A model generated the notes under the pieces. The model was not told the origin of the DNA. It saw only the letters and a program-made list of their open reading frames with translations, and made no database searches. A program made the translations under genes and the position numbers. DNA of 64,000 nt from positions 152,147 through 216,146 of the forward strand of contig QANZ01011582.1 of NCBI GenBank assembly GCA_003254925.1, written 5' to 3'. Source of the DNA: Chamaecrista fasciculata (lineage: Eukaryota > Streptophyta > Magnoliopsida > Fabales > Fabaceae). Numbering within the stretch: position 1 is the stretch's first letter; each line of letters begins with the position of its first letter. Positions 1 through 12,246 of the stretch are shown here, one piece after another.

Positions 1-129
1 GGTCAAATATTAGAGAATGTTGATTATGAACCAAAATTTGATAGAGAAAGTGATCATAAAATGTCACTTGATGATATTATATTGTTGAACATTATGAAAA
101 TTGATTATCTCTATATTAATTCATGTTAA
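1..129 (+). pseudogene. C-terminal tail of an unidentified ORF, possibly hAT transposase
   Basis: Frame 1 is open from the window edge to a TAA at 127-129 and ends with an acidic segment (ENVDYEPKFDRESDHKMSLDD). It is followed about 100 bp later by a CCGGTT-rich segment (about 250-358) that ends TTTTAATAACCTTG and resembles the terminus of a plant hAT-type element. I infer, weakly, that this is the transposase end of an element cut by the window edge. No catalytic residues are visible. Confidence 0.2.
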
Positions 130-249
130 TTTATGAAAATTGTATTAATATATTAATGTTATAATTGTATTTTGTAATCTAATTATGAATATTTGAATTA
201 AAATTTTATCATATATAGGTTTTTTTATTATTTTTAATTTATTTATTTA

Positions 250-358
250 TCAACGGTCCGACCCCGGTTGGACCCCGGTTGAACCATTGAACCTTGAACC
301 CCTCCTTCGACCGGTTCAATGGCCGGTCCGGTTTTAATAACCTTGATGAGTACACATA
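250..358. mobile_element. Possible right terminus of a hAT-like element
   Basis: This is a GC-rich island of alternating CCGGTT, GGACC and GGTTCAA motifs in otherwise AT-rich DNA, ending in GGTTTTAATAACCTTG. The left end would lie outside the window, so no target duplication can be checked. From 359 to 700 there is AT-rich sequence with no gene. Confidence 0.3.
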
Positions 359-709
359 AACCAGCCTAATTATTTCCACAAAGTTAGCACTCTGATAATA
401 GAATTTGATGAAATCAATATTTTTTTTTGATTGCATGAAAGAAACGATTACATGAAAGAAAGATAAAACGGTTACAGATGAAATCAATATATTGGATGTA
501 TTGAGAAAATTGAGGTATTATTAAAATTTTAATTGGTTCATACGGGTGCAAAATTATGTAATTGATAACTCAATGGTTAATTAAATTAATTGAATAAAAT
601 AATTTTATAATAATATGCTCCATCAGAGGTGGGGTGAATATCAAATTTTAGAGTTTTTAAAGAGCTTTATACATCGCAATTCATTTCTATCTCAATTTAA
701 TTTATTTTT

Positions 710-1583
710 GGCCAAAGTCTTATTTTGGTCCTCCAGTTATGTTCAATGTTCCAAATTGGTCCCTCAGTTATTTTTCGTTCCATATTGGTCCTTCAGTTAT
801 GCTTAGTGTTCCAAATTGGTCCCTCAGTTTTTCAAAATTTGACACAGTTGGTCTCTCCAACGTTTTTCATCTATTTTTCCGTTTAAAAAAAGAAAAAATT
901 GATTTTTAACTCCTAAAAATTTGAATTTTTTACATTAAGTACTTTTTTCTCTATAATAGAATCAAAATGTAAGAAAGAAGAAATAACTGAGGGATTTTAG
1001 TTTATTTCAAAAAAAAAAAAATTCTCTCTCTCTCTCTCTCTCGAACTGGTCTCTCTCCATCGCCGCCCTTGCTGTTCTCGTCTTCGGATCTGATAATCCA
1101 CGAAACATCGCACATTGCTCCAAATACAGCTGTGATTTCTCCGATTCGGGGCAATTCTCAATCCTTCGATAGAAATCCGCAAGCGTCTCGACGAAGTCAA
1201 CGGATTTGAGACAAGGTTCGATTTGTGGTTCACTAGAAAGCATCTTAGCCACAGTCATGAAGTCCATATTCTCCAACTGCCGATACCTCTCATCTCCAGT
1301 AACCTGGCTTTTCGTCGTCGTGGGGAGATTGGTGGAACCGGAACCGTTTTTAGGGTTGCTGCAAAATGACGAGGTTCGAAGAAGCTTGAATGGTTCCGAG
1401 AATCGGACACACCTCCTTCGAGCACGAANTGGAAAACTGAGGGACTAATATGAAACGAAAAATAACTGAGGGACCAATTTGAAACACTAAGCATAACTGA
1501 AGGACCAATATGGAACAAAAAATAATCGATAGACCAATTTAGAACATTGAGCATAATTGGGGAACCAAAATAAGACTTTGGCC
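710..1583. mobile_element. Mutator-like element (Pack-MULE type) with captured DNA
   Basis: The ends are GGCCAAAGTCTTATTTTGGT at the left and its near-perfect inverse at the right. The outer ~125 bp of each arm is made of three to four repeats of a unit containing TTGGTCCCTCAGTTAT. An exact 9-bp target duplication, TTTATTTTT, flanks it (701-709 and 1584-1592). The interior (about 1040-1425) is higher in GC and carries non-repeat sequence with open minus-strand reading (for example ENMDFMTVAKMLSSEPQ and ETLADFYRRIENCPESEKSQ), consistent with a captured gene fragment that I do not recognise. An N at 1429 sits where the right arm should continue, so the assembled arm is probably shortened. No transposase is present, so the element is non-autonomous. 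It is the same family as 17830-19149. Confidence 0.85.
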
Positions 1584-1592
1584 TTTATTTTT

Positions 1593-2280
1593 TCTTATAT
1601 TCTTTAACTTCCATATTGTGAATTTATAAATATTAATTTATTTTTTATGATCTATAAAAGTGTGAATACTTGTTTGAACTTTAAGTTTGTTTGATCCTAC
1701 ATTATATTAATGTCTAGGTACTTTGAAAGTGGTATACTTAGAGCTGTCAAAATAGTCTGGTCGAACTTTAAATTTGTTTGATCCTACATTATTTTGGGTA
1801 AGCCCTAAGGCTTAAGGGGCCTTTAATATTTTGTTTTCAAATTTTGTTTAAGAAATATAATTAAAAATTCAATTACAAGTTATAATGGCAGACATCGCAA
1901 TATAATATTTTTTTAATATTCTTAGAATTACATAAAAAGATAATTAATATGAGAATATAAATAAATAAAAATGTTATATTTTACAGTATTATTTATCATT
2001 CAGTTATCTATCATTATATAATGTTGTTTATTTTTTTAAAAAAAATTATTTTTTGACTAAATATTTATCTTTATTTATACTTAAAATGTATATAAAATGT
2101 TAAGCAAATTGAACTTAAATCATTATTTTTTAAAAATAAATAATTAGAGCTGAACCTAACCTTGTTAGGCACTACTTTACAATGTGCTGGGTTAAAAAAA
2201 TCCCAATATTATGTGCTGGGTTAAAAAAAAATCCCAATATTATTAATTTTTTTAAAACTACAAAGATAAAACAGTTGTGC
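1593..2280. other. AT-rich intergenic, no gene
   Basis: Only low-complexity AT-rich sequence is visible, with a short local duplication (GTGCTGGGTTAAAAAAA at about 2180-2230). There are no coding-quality ORFs. Confidence 0.6.
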
Positions 2281-2282
2281 CC

Positions 2283-2400
2283 TCCCAACAATGTCGACTC
2301 TAAGGATTGAACCTGAGTACTCTCAGGTAGGATGTAGCTCGCCAACCACTACACCAAATATTTGTTGGTCCCAACTCTAAATATTTAATAGGACTTACAA
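2283..2400 (-). mobile_element. tRNA-derived SINE or tRNA-like relic
   Basis: Read on the minus strand, the segment has an A-box-like TGGTGTAGTGG (2346-2356) followed about 33 nt later by a B box GGTTCAATCC (2304-2313). That is the spacing of an internal RNA polymerase III promoter. The flanks do not fold into a full tRNA, so a tRNA-derived SINE is more likely than a functional tRNA. Confidence 0.5.
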
Positions 2401-2539
2401 GTTTTTTTTTTTTGGTTCTAAATAGGACTTATGAGCTGACTCATAGAATCTAACTCATTTTGATACCGCAGCATACTTCGGCATTTTTGCTTCAAAGCTA
2501 GATAAAGGAAGGCTTCTGTTAAATTCTCCCAACAATTAA

Positions 2540-4217
2540 GGGTCTTTTGGGAGTAAGTTAATTTTAATCCAATCTCATCCAAATGGATGGGATGAAATTA
2601 TTTTTTAATTGGATGAGATGAGATGATGTATAATGTATTGGTGTTTGGGTGATTTTAGTGATAATGATGTTAAATAGGGTGTGAAATTATATAAAAGGGT
2701 ATGTAATGATTGTGGTTGGTAGAAATAAGTTTATGGATTTTTGTAATTTGTATAGGGGTAGAAATGGTAGGAAATAATGAGATGAGATGGAGATAATGAG
2801 ATGAGATGGTAGGTGTTTGGTTGTGTTTTGATTGAAATAATATTGAGATGAGATGATATTGGGAAGTGTGATATAGTATTGGAAATTGTGAGGATGAGAA
2901 AATTTTGGATTGAGGGTTAGGGGTCAATCCAAATCCAAGTGGATGAGATTATGGGCCAAAATGAAAATAATATTGGAATTATTTTTTGACATACAATTTG
3001 GTCCATAAATTCGAACTATTCCAATTAATCAATCTTTAACATGTGTAAATGATAATTCGGGCCTTGTAGAAAACCCCAATCATTAATAATGGGGTCTATT
3101 TATGAAATTGAACAACAAAAAAATAACAAATAATAGTTTGAGGACCAAATAGCAAATTACAAAACAACACTAAATTCTAATAAAATGTGTGGTGAAAGGT
3201 TCATTTTGGTCCTAAATGTATGGCCTAATATTCATGACCCAGCATTACTCTTTCTAGGGGTGTTCATGGACCCAGCCCAACCCGGCGTACCCCCAATTTT
3301 TTTTTTGTTTTTTTTTTACTTTTTATTATACTATTTTTATATTTTATACTACTAAATATTTTTTTAATTGTAAGAAATACATATCTATTATTATTTTTAT
3401 CAATTGTATATTAAAAATATACATAAAATATATATTTAATCTTAATTAAATCAACATTTTTTTAACAATTAAGTCAAATTAAATGTCTTTATTGATAAAA
3501 ACATCATTAAATTGATTCAAAATTAATTTTTTTACCAATATATATAAGTTAAAATATATATAGAATAAATAAAAAAAAATTTTAAAAAAAAATTTTTTTG
3601 GCCCGGCCGGACCCTGGTGACCCGGCCCAGCCCGGGTCTCGGGCCAGCCGTGGACCCGGCCCGTGAACACCCCTAACTATTTCTATAATAATATAAGAGA
3701 CAAGCATGATTGAAGAATGAGAAATATTACAACTAAAAAAATAATAATATTATAAATTTTTTGTTTAATTAAATTAATATAAATTCTATATATATATATA
3801 AAAATAAGAGTGTGTGTTGGGTGTGTGAAAGAGAGAGAGAGAGAAGTGTATATGTGTGTGTGAGAGAGAGAAAGAGAAAAAGTGTGTGAGTGGAAAAGAT
3901 AAAAAAATGATGAGAAATGATAGATAGAGAGAGAAAATTATAAGTGTAATAAATGAGGGTATATAAAATTACTATTTTTTCTAGTTCTCATTTTTATATT
4001 TGTATTAAAGTATAGGTAATTATAGGTGTGTAAGTAAGGATAGATTAGTAATTGTAAGAGAAAATGAGATGATGTTGTGAATGAGATGATGATGTGGATG
4101 AGATGAGATGAGATGGAGGTTCCAAAAAACACCCAACTAGTACTGTTTATCCAATTCTAGGATGAGAATAAGATTGAATGAGATGGGATTAGAATTATTG
4201 GCTCCCCAAAGATACCC
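2540..4217. mobile_element. PIF/Harbinger-like non-autonomous element with nested hAT
   Basis: The left end GGGTCTTTTGGGAG and the inverse of the right end GGGTATCTTTGGGGAG form short terminal inverted repeats. They are flanked by the 3-bp duplication TAA (2537-2539, 4218-4220) typical of PIF/Harbinger. The interior (for example 2640-2900 and 3930-4150) matches, in inverse orientation, the arms of the element at 39658-41871, including a GA/GT microsatellite at about 3810-3900. A separate hAT-like element is inserted at 3255-3675. No transposase ORF is visible. Confidence 0.65.
3255..3675. mobile_element. hAT-like MITE, nested
   Basis: The ends are TAGGGGTGTTCATGGACCC and the inverse of GGCCCGTGAACACCCCTA. 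The flanking 8-mers ACTCTTTC (3247-3254) and ACTATTTC (3676-3683) match at 7 of 8 positions, as expected for a hAT target duplication. The ends are GC-rich (CCCGGCC) around an extremely AT-rich core. Confidence 0.65.
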
Positions 4218-4220
4218 TAA

Positions 4221-5954
4221 ATCCTTCAACCAATGTTATCTTTCGAAAAATTGGGCTAGGTTTAAGGTTGGGCTGAGTTATATAGTGGGTCTCGGAGTTT
4301 ATCACCTTGTGTCCAACCCAATTTAAGAAATACCTCCTATAATTTTATTATTGTTATATGTTATTCCTTTTCTTATATATAAATAATAAATAATAAATTG
4401 TTTCATATGACTTTTTTTTTGGCCGAAGTATTTCATATGACTTAGATATATATATATATATATATTTGTAATTATTTTTAATTGATTATAGATTAAAAAT
4501 ATATAAAGCATAAATTTAATCTTAATTAAGTTTATTATTTAAGGGTAAATAAGTTAAGTTTACCTTTAATTGATATAAAATTTATCATATGTATAGATAA
4601 CTGTTATTTTGTTAATATAAATAATTTTTTAAAAAAAATGAAATATTGGTCTAAATTATATTTTTTTTTTTATTTTAGATGGTGCAAATTGTTTAGACCA
4701 AATTGTTAATATAAACAATTAAAAATGAAATATACTTTTGGCACGATAATTTTAGTTTAATCAGATGGTGCAAATTGATAGTATATTTCTCTTTATTTGA
4801 AATAAACTTTATATTACCGGGACTTAGTATTGTTAGTGCTTCTATTAAGGGTGTTTAAAATCGAACCAATCAATGTGACCAAACCAAATCAAATCGAACT
4901 GAAGCAAAATTCATCAATGAGCAGTTTAGTTTGGTTAAAAATGCATTAAAACTGAATGGTTTGATTTGATTACCAATTTAGACATACAATTAACCGAACT
5001 GACTGCTAATATTTATATTGTGTTATATGTGATTACATTTAATAAAAAACCATTCAGTTGCACATTGTGACTATATTGTGTTATATGTGACTGCTAATAC
5101 AAAATTCTTGCTATTTTTACTTATATTGTGTTATATGTGATTACATTTAATAAAAAAAATTTATTAATTTTTTTATCATCATTTGATTTTATCATAATTT
5201 TTATTATGTTATCTTATTGAATCATAAAAGTTTTTTTTATCTTGGACAACAACTAACTACTATTCTTCGTCATACAATTTTATCCTCTCAAATCCCTAAT
5301 TTTATTTGTCATTTTTTTATCTATTCTATAAATAAGACTTATTAATTACTCCAAAATACTATTTTTTCTTTCTAATTTTATAATTAATTAATAAAAACAA
5401 TTAATAAGTTTGTTAACTGACTGCCCAAACCACCTAAATTGCCTATTTATTGATTTGGTTTAGTTAAACAAATTATTTTTAATTATTTGATGAAGAATTA
5501 CTTTAAACCGATATGAGCCATTCAGTTAAATTTTTGTTCATGATCACTTAAACCGTCCAATGTCTAATCTCTATAAATAAAATGGACACGAATGTGGGTG
5601 AGTGATTCTTTTATAATAAATTTGCTTGTTTTGGAAAGTAGAAAGTGTTTTAGTCAATATTATAATTTTGTTTGTAGACAAAAGATTAATCATATATTTA
5701 TATTCTTGCAAGCTATTAAATATACTCCTTCAACCGCAAAAAAGTATATGACTTCAAATCTCCAGCTTACCAAAATATCACATAAAAATGACACAAATTT
5801 TTGCATAACACTCAACAATTGTTTGCAACTCCAGTGATAACAAATATAGTCAAAATTTTGTAATGTAATCAATCTAACATAGTAAGAATTTAAATTTAAA
5901 ACAAGAAAAGAACTTATAATGATCAATCATAACTTTACTGTTCTATTAATTTAA
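4221..5954. other. AT-rich intergenic with diffuse repeats
   Basis: No gene is seen. An AT microsatellite lies at 4447-4466. From about 4850 to 5560 there are repeated forms of AACCGAACTGA and TTTGGTTTAGTT in both orientations, which suggests an old degenerate fold-back element. No clean ends or target duplication could be fixed. Confidence 0.4.
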
Positions 5955-6446
5955 GGGTAAATTATAGAGGTTTTTGTAATTTGGTCCATTTACGGTTAGA
6001 GTTTCTGTGGTTTAAAAAATGACAATAAGGGTCTGTGGTTTGTTTCGTTAACAAAAAGGGTCACATGAAGTATTTTTCATCCACAACTAACGGAATTAAG
6101 ACAATGTGCAGCTCACGTGACCCGTTTTCACATACTCAATTCTTAATTTCTCCTCCATTGTGCAAAAATTTGAACCCTATCTCCACATTATTGTGAACCC
6201 TAACTCTCATTCTTGCCATTTTCTTCCATTCTCGAACTCTAATCTTCAGAAATTAAGGTTTGGGTATGTGAAAATGAGTCATATCAGTTGCACATTGTCC
6301 TAATTCCGTTAGTTTTGGATGACAAATACTTCCTGAAACACTTTTTGTTAACGGAGCAAACCATAAACCTTTATTTGTTACTTTTTAAACTACATAGACC
6401 CTTTTTGTAAATAGCCAACTACATGAACTTTTAGTAATTTACTCCC
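5955..6446. mobile_element. Fold-back MITE, GGGTAAATTA family
   Basis: The left end starts GGGTAAATTATAGAGG and the right end closes TAGTAATTTACTCCC, with about 150-bp inverted arms carrying GTGGTTTGTTTCGTTAAC and its inverse. It is related to the nested element at 31609-31955, which has the same GGGTAAATTA start and GTGGTTTG units. The flanks share TTAATTTA but do not give a clean 9-bp duplication. Confidence 0.6.
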
Positions 6447-7922
6447 TATTTAATTTATGAGAAAACGAGAAGGATAGACGTTGGGGTCTTGAAGATATAT
6501 ATATAATGAAGATGTGCCAAAAGATATATAGATCTGATTGAAGTTTAGGTGGATAAGTTATTGTATGAAATATCAATACCATGCATATGCTCCAATGTCA
6601 AAAGTCAAAAAGATGATGAGAATATGTAGACAGATATACATACATCAAATATACAGGTGGCACTCATTTAATAAAAGTTAAAACTTGTTACTAAATTAAG
6701 GCATTTTCCCATTAATGTTTTTATTTTGTTCTATGTTTTGGAAAAAAAAAATAGTTTCTAAAAGATTACGACATATTTATAATATATTACATAATTATAT
6801 ACTTTGTTTTGTGTTAAAAACTTAAAATAGACATATAAATTACATTAGGAAAGTGAATAACTGAATATATGTATATATATATATATTATATTGCTTACTC
6901 AATGTTTGAAATTTTGTCTAGATTAATCTACATATTATCACGTACTTAATTATGGTGAAGGAAAATCGTTTAATAGAAGTGACTGTGTATTCACAAGATT
7001 AACTTAAAATCTTACTTAAACAATATCAGATTATAAATCAATTGGATTAACCTTGTTAGTTGTTGCTCTATACTTATGACAGAATTAAAAAAAAAAAATC
7101 GAGTCCATGTGGTGTTAGGTAATATTATGCAGTAATATGGCCGAATACCTACCTAATTAATCCAAATAGCTGCCAACTAATTTTCGGTGTCAATTTTTGT
7201 TTTTTTGGGACACAATTTTGGTAGAAAACTAATTTTTCCTGTGTGTGTTGTCAAATGTCAATGAGCAAGATAGAGTTAACTAAGGACCAAATAGTTAACT
7301 ACATATATCATAAAATTTATTATTTGATCTTTAAATATATATTAAGTTAACTAATTTTTAAATACTTAAAATATATGACTTAATCTTTAAATGGTTATAA
7401 TTGTCAACGATTAATCAAATTTAGAGACCAAAAAATAAATATTTAAAATAAATTTAAGAACTAAAAATTAAAAAATTAATTCCAATTTAAAAATTAAATT
7501 ATTACTAAGGACCAAATAGTTGACGATTAGAATCTTTCAGAGGTCAAACTATATATTTCTTTTTTTTATATAAAAAAAACTATATATTCAAATTATTTTA
7601 AAATTAATTAATTAATTCGTCATAAAATTGACCAAAATGAAAAATATTAGAGATAAAATTAACAACAAGAAAAGATTGAGAACGAAATTAACAGTTGTCT
7701 ATAAGGTTTGAGAATAAAATTAGTGTTTTTTTTTTTTTTTGGTAAATTTTCTCCAACATAGCCCATTTGGGTCTAAAGTCTAAACACAGAAGAGCTGTAA
7801 TTTTCAGTTTTTGGGCAAAACCCATAAGTCCATAACCACTGACGTGTGAAACCTATCTATTAGGTAGAAATACTGACGTCTCACTCTACCTAAAGATTAA
7901 TCTCTTGATGCTCTTCAAACAA
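6447..7922. other. AT-rich intergenic, no gene
   Basis: I see no gene. Degenerate stretches of AAGGACCAAATAGTTAAC type (about 7280-7700) are probably remains of further TTGGTCC-type inverted-repeat elements. Confidence 0.5.
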
Positions 7923-8440
7923 GGTTAAAAGATTATTTTGATCCTAAATGTACGTCTTAATGTTCATTTTGGTCTATTATGTTTTAAAATATTCAAATTA
8001 GTCCTAAATATTTGCAAAACATTTCATTTTGGTCCCAAACTAATGAATATCACTTGTTTCAATTTCAAACATGATGAGTTGAGAGCTACGTATTTTTTCG
8101 AAGAGTACTTTCTCTATCCATTGTAGTGTCAATAAAAGAGGTCAAATTGATCCTAAAAATAGATCGTTTGTTTCATGGTCAAATAAGAAAAGTTAATCAT
8201 ATCTCTCCTGTCTCAAATTCAAATTTGATGAATTCCTCTTAACTAGTTCTTTGAACTTGAAATGAGAGGCGAGAAAAATATGATCAAATTCAAAAGTTTA
8301 GGATCAAAATGAAATATTTTACCAATATTTAGGACTACAATAAATCATTTTGCCAATTTAATTTGAACATTTTAAAACATAATGGATCAAAATAAATATT
8401 AGGACATACATCTAGGACAAAAAAAACACCCAATAAACCC
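7923..8440. mobile_element. Mutator-like MITE, TTGGTCC-unit family
   Basis: The left arm has units such as CATTTTGGTCTATTATG and TTTTGGTCC. The right arm holds their inverse and closes TAAACCC. The flanking 9-mers TTCAAACAA (7914-7922) and TTCAAGGAA (8441-8449) match at 7 of 9. The interior contains the shared core (TTCAAATTTGATGAATTC and relatives) also found in the elements at 25440, 12247, 31101, 44379 and 57304. It is closely related to 25440-25976. Confidence 0.65.
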
Positions 8441-8449
8441 TTCAAGGAA

Positions 8450-8700
8450 TGGGTGAAACTTGAAAGTGTGAAACCGTCAAACATATATTGGACTATGTGT
8501 GACGCTGACGCAAACTTTAATCTTTGTAACATATTACCGTTGTACTAAAAAAACAATCTTTGTAACATTCCCAAAACAAAAACAAAAAGTGGCAACGGGT
8601 TCTCCCCAATTTCTCAATCTCACCGTATAATTAATTAACCATCTTCTTACACCCTTAAAAAAAACAAAAAACGAAACCTACTTCCTGTTCTTTCTTGATC
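8450..8700. other. MAP kinase upstream region
   Basis: Non-coding sequence between the MITE and the start of the kinase leader, with A-rich runs. I see no confident TATA box. Confidence 0.35.
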
Positions 8701-8850
8701 TTGAATCTACTTCATGCTCTTTGACCTCTGATTTTGCTGCAATACGGCTTCTGATTGAAGCATCGTCGACCCCACGATACTTTGCTTCCTTTTGATAACT
8801 TCGAAGAATTCAGGGGAGAAGCAAATGCTGGAATGAAAGCCAATCTTTGT

Positions 8851-9215
8851 GGTATGAACGCTTTTCTTACTCTTTTCGACTCTGATTTCTTTATTGTTCC
8901 TTAAAGGCGGATTTGGGAAGAAACCCAAAATTGAATTTTTCTTCTTTTTTCTCTAAAATCGAGATGGGGTGGGATGAAAGGACCCAATTGTTGAGATCCT
9001 TTAATTGTAATGGTGACTTTGTTGAAGAGTGGTGTTTTTTGGGTCGTGACAGATCGGTCTTGCTAAACAAAGTTTTTGGCTTAGATTTCTGATTCTGAAA
9101 CTATTTTGATCAGTGTAAGTTAGAATTATACATTTTTCATGCTTATGATTAATTTACTATGAATCTACCTGTATGCTTGTTTACTGATTGAGAACATGTT
9201 ATGTCAAATTTGCAG
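8851..9215 (+). other. 5' UTR intron of the MAP kinase gene
   Basis: A donor (TTTGTG|GTATGA, intron from 8852) and a pyrimidine-preceded acceptor (AATTTGCAG, ending 9215) bracket sequence just upstream of the kinase start. An ATG at 9196 would add eight residues in frame but lies inside this intron. The start at 9220, four bases after the splice, is therefore preferred. Confidence 0.6.
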
Positions 9216-9219
9216 GAAA

Positions 9220-11455
9220 ATGGCAACTTTAGTTGAGCCACCAAATAAAATTAGGCCAAAGGGGAAACATTACTACACCATATGGCAGACATTGTTTGAG
9301 ATTGATACAAAGTACGTTTTAATAAAACCCATTGGCCGAGGAGCATATGGTGTAGTGTGTTCCTCCATCAACAGAGAAACCAATGAGAAAGTTGCAATTA
9401 AGAAGATTGGTAATATATTTGAGAATCGCATTGATGCATTGAGAACACTACGGGAGTTGAAGCTGCTAAGACATATTAGGCACGAGAATGTGATTGCTTT
9501 GAAGGATGTTATGTTGCCTGTTCACAGAACAAGTTTTAAGGATGTGTATTTAGTTTATGAGCTCATGGATACAGATCTTCATCAAATTATAAAGTCCTCG
9601 CAGCCTCTTTCCGGTGATCATTGCAAATATTTTTTATTTCAGGTACCAAGCTCACTCTCATGTAGTGTGCTATGATATGGTGGTCATTTCTTAGCTTTTC
9701 TTCCTGTACTTTTATGATGATTGTGGTATTTAGTGTTTCAAGAAATGCATGACATATATAGCTTTGGTATTGTTAAAGTGAGTTTAGCATTAAATGTCCT
9801 CTCATGAATTCTTATACCAAGCAATTGGTGGGTACAGAAGTGCCAAGAGCATTCATGTGTGGCTTTTTGTTCACTGATTTGTATTTATGTTGGCTCTTAT
9901 GCAAATGATTCAATGTTGTAGTTTCATGGTTTTACATATAAATAAATAGCAAGCGGGTGTAATTTATCTACTCAAAGATAGATATTGCCATTTTACTTGC
10001 AAATCCTTCTATTGTTGTTGAGGTAGAATATCAGAAGTCAGAACATTAATGCTCCTTTGTGTATATACTATATAACTATATGTCATATCGTTTTGGTTTG
10101 AATAACTGACTATGTTTGGTACTGTAAATGATGTTAGTGACTATGTTTTGGTTTGTTTTTGAAAGATGAGTGCATGCATTTCTAACAATAAGTGCATCAT
10201 TTTTTTTATTTATTTGATACACAAGCTCACGTCAAACCATCTTTTTCCTATTCATGATCGGAACACTGGCCATATTCCTGCTCTAGTGTGAAGAAAAGAA
10301 AAAATAAATGTAAAGACAATTGTAAATATTTTTTTGTGGTATAGCTGAATACCTCCTATCACAATTGAGGATTTCCAATTAGTGTCAATAAAGCTCTTTA
10401 AAAGCATCCTTGAATAAAATTCAATATCAACCCAAAAGGGTAAAAGAAAACCAATTGTCTTGTTTTGAGATCCTTCACTTTTGTAAGAATTGGGTATTCT
10501 GTAGCATTCATGGTATAGGAAATGGAGCCATAGAGGCAGGTGGGGATTTTTAAGCAAGCAGAAAAGGGATGGATGAAAAAAAAAAAACGATAAAACTTCT
10601 TATTAGAGATTGTTGATTGTCATGCACCTCTTCTCTACATCTTAATCTGCATTCAATGCAATGTTGATTGGCATTGGGAATAATATTTTCTGTTAATTTT
10701 CTCTTGTTTAACTGTCTTAATCATTTTGTGCTCAAGACTAATAATATAAACAATCATTTTAGCTTCTTAGAGGTCTTAAATATCTGCACTCTGCAAATAT
10801 CCTTCATCGCGACTTGAAGCCTGGAAATCTGCTCGTCAATGCCAATTGCGATTTGAAGATATGTGATTTCGGACTCGCACGAACCAATGGAGGTGATGGC
10901 CAGTTCATGACAGAGTATGTTGTCACTCGCTGGTATCGTGCCCCGGAGCTCCTATTATGCTGCGAAAATTATGGAACCTCTATCGATGTGTGGTCTGTAG
11001 GATGCATTTTTGCTGAGATTCTTGGTAGAAAGCCTATCTTTCCTGGAACTGAGTGCCTCAACCAGTTGAAACTAATTATAAGTGTTCTTGGAAGCCAGTA
11101 TGATTCTGATATTGAGTTTATTGATAATCCAAAGGCCAGGAGGTATATAAAATCACTTCCCTATACAAGGGGCATACACTTGTCTCAGTTATTCCCACAA
11201 GCAGATCCATTAGCCATAGATTTGTTGCAGAAAATGCTTGTGTTTGATCCAACCAAGAGAATTACTATCACAGAAGCATTGCAACACCCATATATGGCAG
11301 GCCTGTATGATCCAAGGTCTAATCCTCCTGCTCAGGTTCCAATCAATCTTGACATAGATGAAAGTTGGGGTGAACATATGATTAGGGAAATGATGTGGAA
11401 TGAAATGCTCCACTATCATCCTGAAGCTGCTTCTGCCAATGCAGAGAATAGGTGA
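9220..11455 (+). CDS. Group C mitogen-activated protein kinase (MPK1/2/7/14-like)
   Basis: A serine/threonine protein kinase acting as the last tier of a MAPK cascade, phosphorylated by a MAPK kinase. Exons are 9220-9642 and 10763-11455 (371 aa), joined at CTTTTCAG-type borders that restore a continuous kinase domain. Visible landmarks are the Gly-rich loop GRGAYG (39-44), the ATP-binding Lys61 in [13 protein letters not shown] (Asp158), DFG (176-178) and the TEY activation loop (191-193), followed by VTRWYRAPE. The N terminus MATLVEPPN and the two-exon structure match the plant group C MAPKs (Arabidopsis MPK1, 2, 7, 14), and the length is normal for them. All catalytic residues are present, so the gene looks functional. 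A 5' UTR intron precedes it and a MITE sits in the 3' UTR, 31 bp after the stop. The subgroup is secure; the exact orthologue is not. Confidence 0.95.
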
Positions 11456-11486
11456 TTCTTCCAAGGCTTATTGTGTTTTCATTATA

Positions 11487-11675
11487 GGCAAAAGTATCCT
11501 TTTGGTCCCCAAATCTTACATCAATTGTCAATTTCGTCCCCAACTTTTTTACGGTAAATTTCGTCCTCAATGTTTACATTTTGGTCAATTTTATTCTTTG
11601 ACTAACATTTTTCAATAAATTGGGGACGGAATTGATAGTTAGTGTAAAGTTTGAGGACCAAAATGTTGCTTTTAC
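11487..11675. mobile_element. 189-bp Mutator-like MITE in the MAP kinase 3' UTR
   Basis: Ends GGCAAAAGTATCCTTTTGGT and the inverse of AACATTTTGGTCC-type right end (GGTAAAAGCAACATTTTGGT). An exact 9-bp target duplication TTCATTATA lies at 11478-11486 and 11676-11684. The element starts 31 bp after the kinase stop codon, so it is probably transcribed with the mRNA and could form a hairpin in it. Confidence 0.85.
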
Positions 11676-11684
11676 CTTCATTAT

Positions 11685-12246
11685 ATAGTTTAGATCTAGA
11701 AGAGTTCTATTTTTAATATGGAGAAACTGTCATTGGGAGGACTTTTGTTACAATATATTGTACTTGCCTTAAGATGTGTCAACTTTTATTTTCTTGCTTT
11801 GAAGCCCATGGCACCTTGTAACTTGTAAATAGCCATGATACTATCTTTGCCTGCTAATTGCTATCATACTTCTATAATTCAATATTGTGATGAACAGTTT
11901 GTGTTTAGATAAGAATCTAGAGACATGAGAAAGGCGACTAGGAAGATAAGGCAAAACAAAAAGAAAGCAGCCTTCTTTTCTTTCTTATTACGAAAGTCTA
12001 AAACACGTTTATATTAGGAAAATGTTAATTTATAAAAGCTAATATAAAACCATTACCACACTTGAAAAGTTTCTAGCACATTAACTGAGTTTTTCAGTGT
12101 CTATATGTTAAGCACTTATCCAATTAAGTGGATTTCCTAGGAAAGTAATTGGTCAAACACAAGAGGGCAGAGGCAAAGCAGCAGCCGTCTGGTTTCATTT
12201 GTGACAAATCAATTCAACACGTGAAAAGAATTTGGATTCTTTTTTT
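11685..12246. other. MAP kinase 3' flank, no other gene
   Basis: Probable remaining 3' UTR and intergenic DNA. I see no ORF of coding quality. Confidence 0.4.

Noticed and set aside
2304..2356. A functional tRNA gene on the minus strand
   Set aside because: A and B boxes are present but no acceptor stem or anticodon arm can be paired, so a SINE or relic is more likely.
9196..9219. An upstream in-frame ATG for the MAP kinase
   Set aside because: It lies before a good 3' splice site (TTTGCAG, ending 9215). The family N terminus begins at the ATG at 9220.
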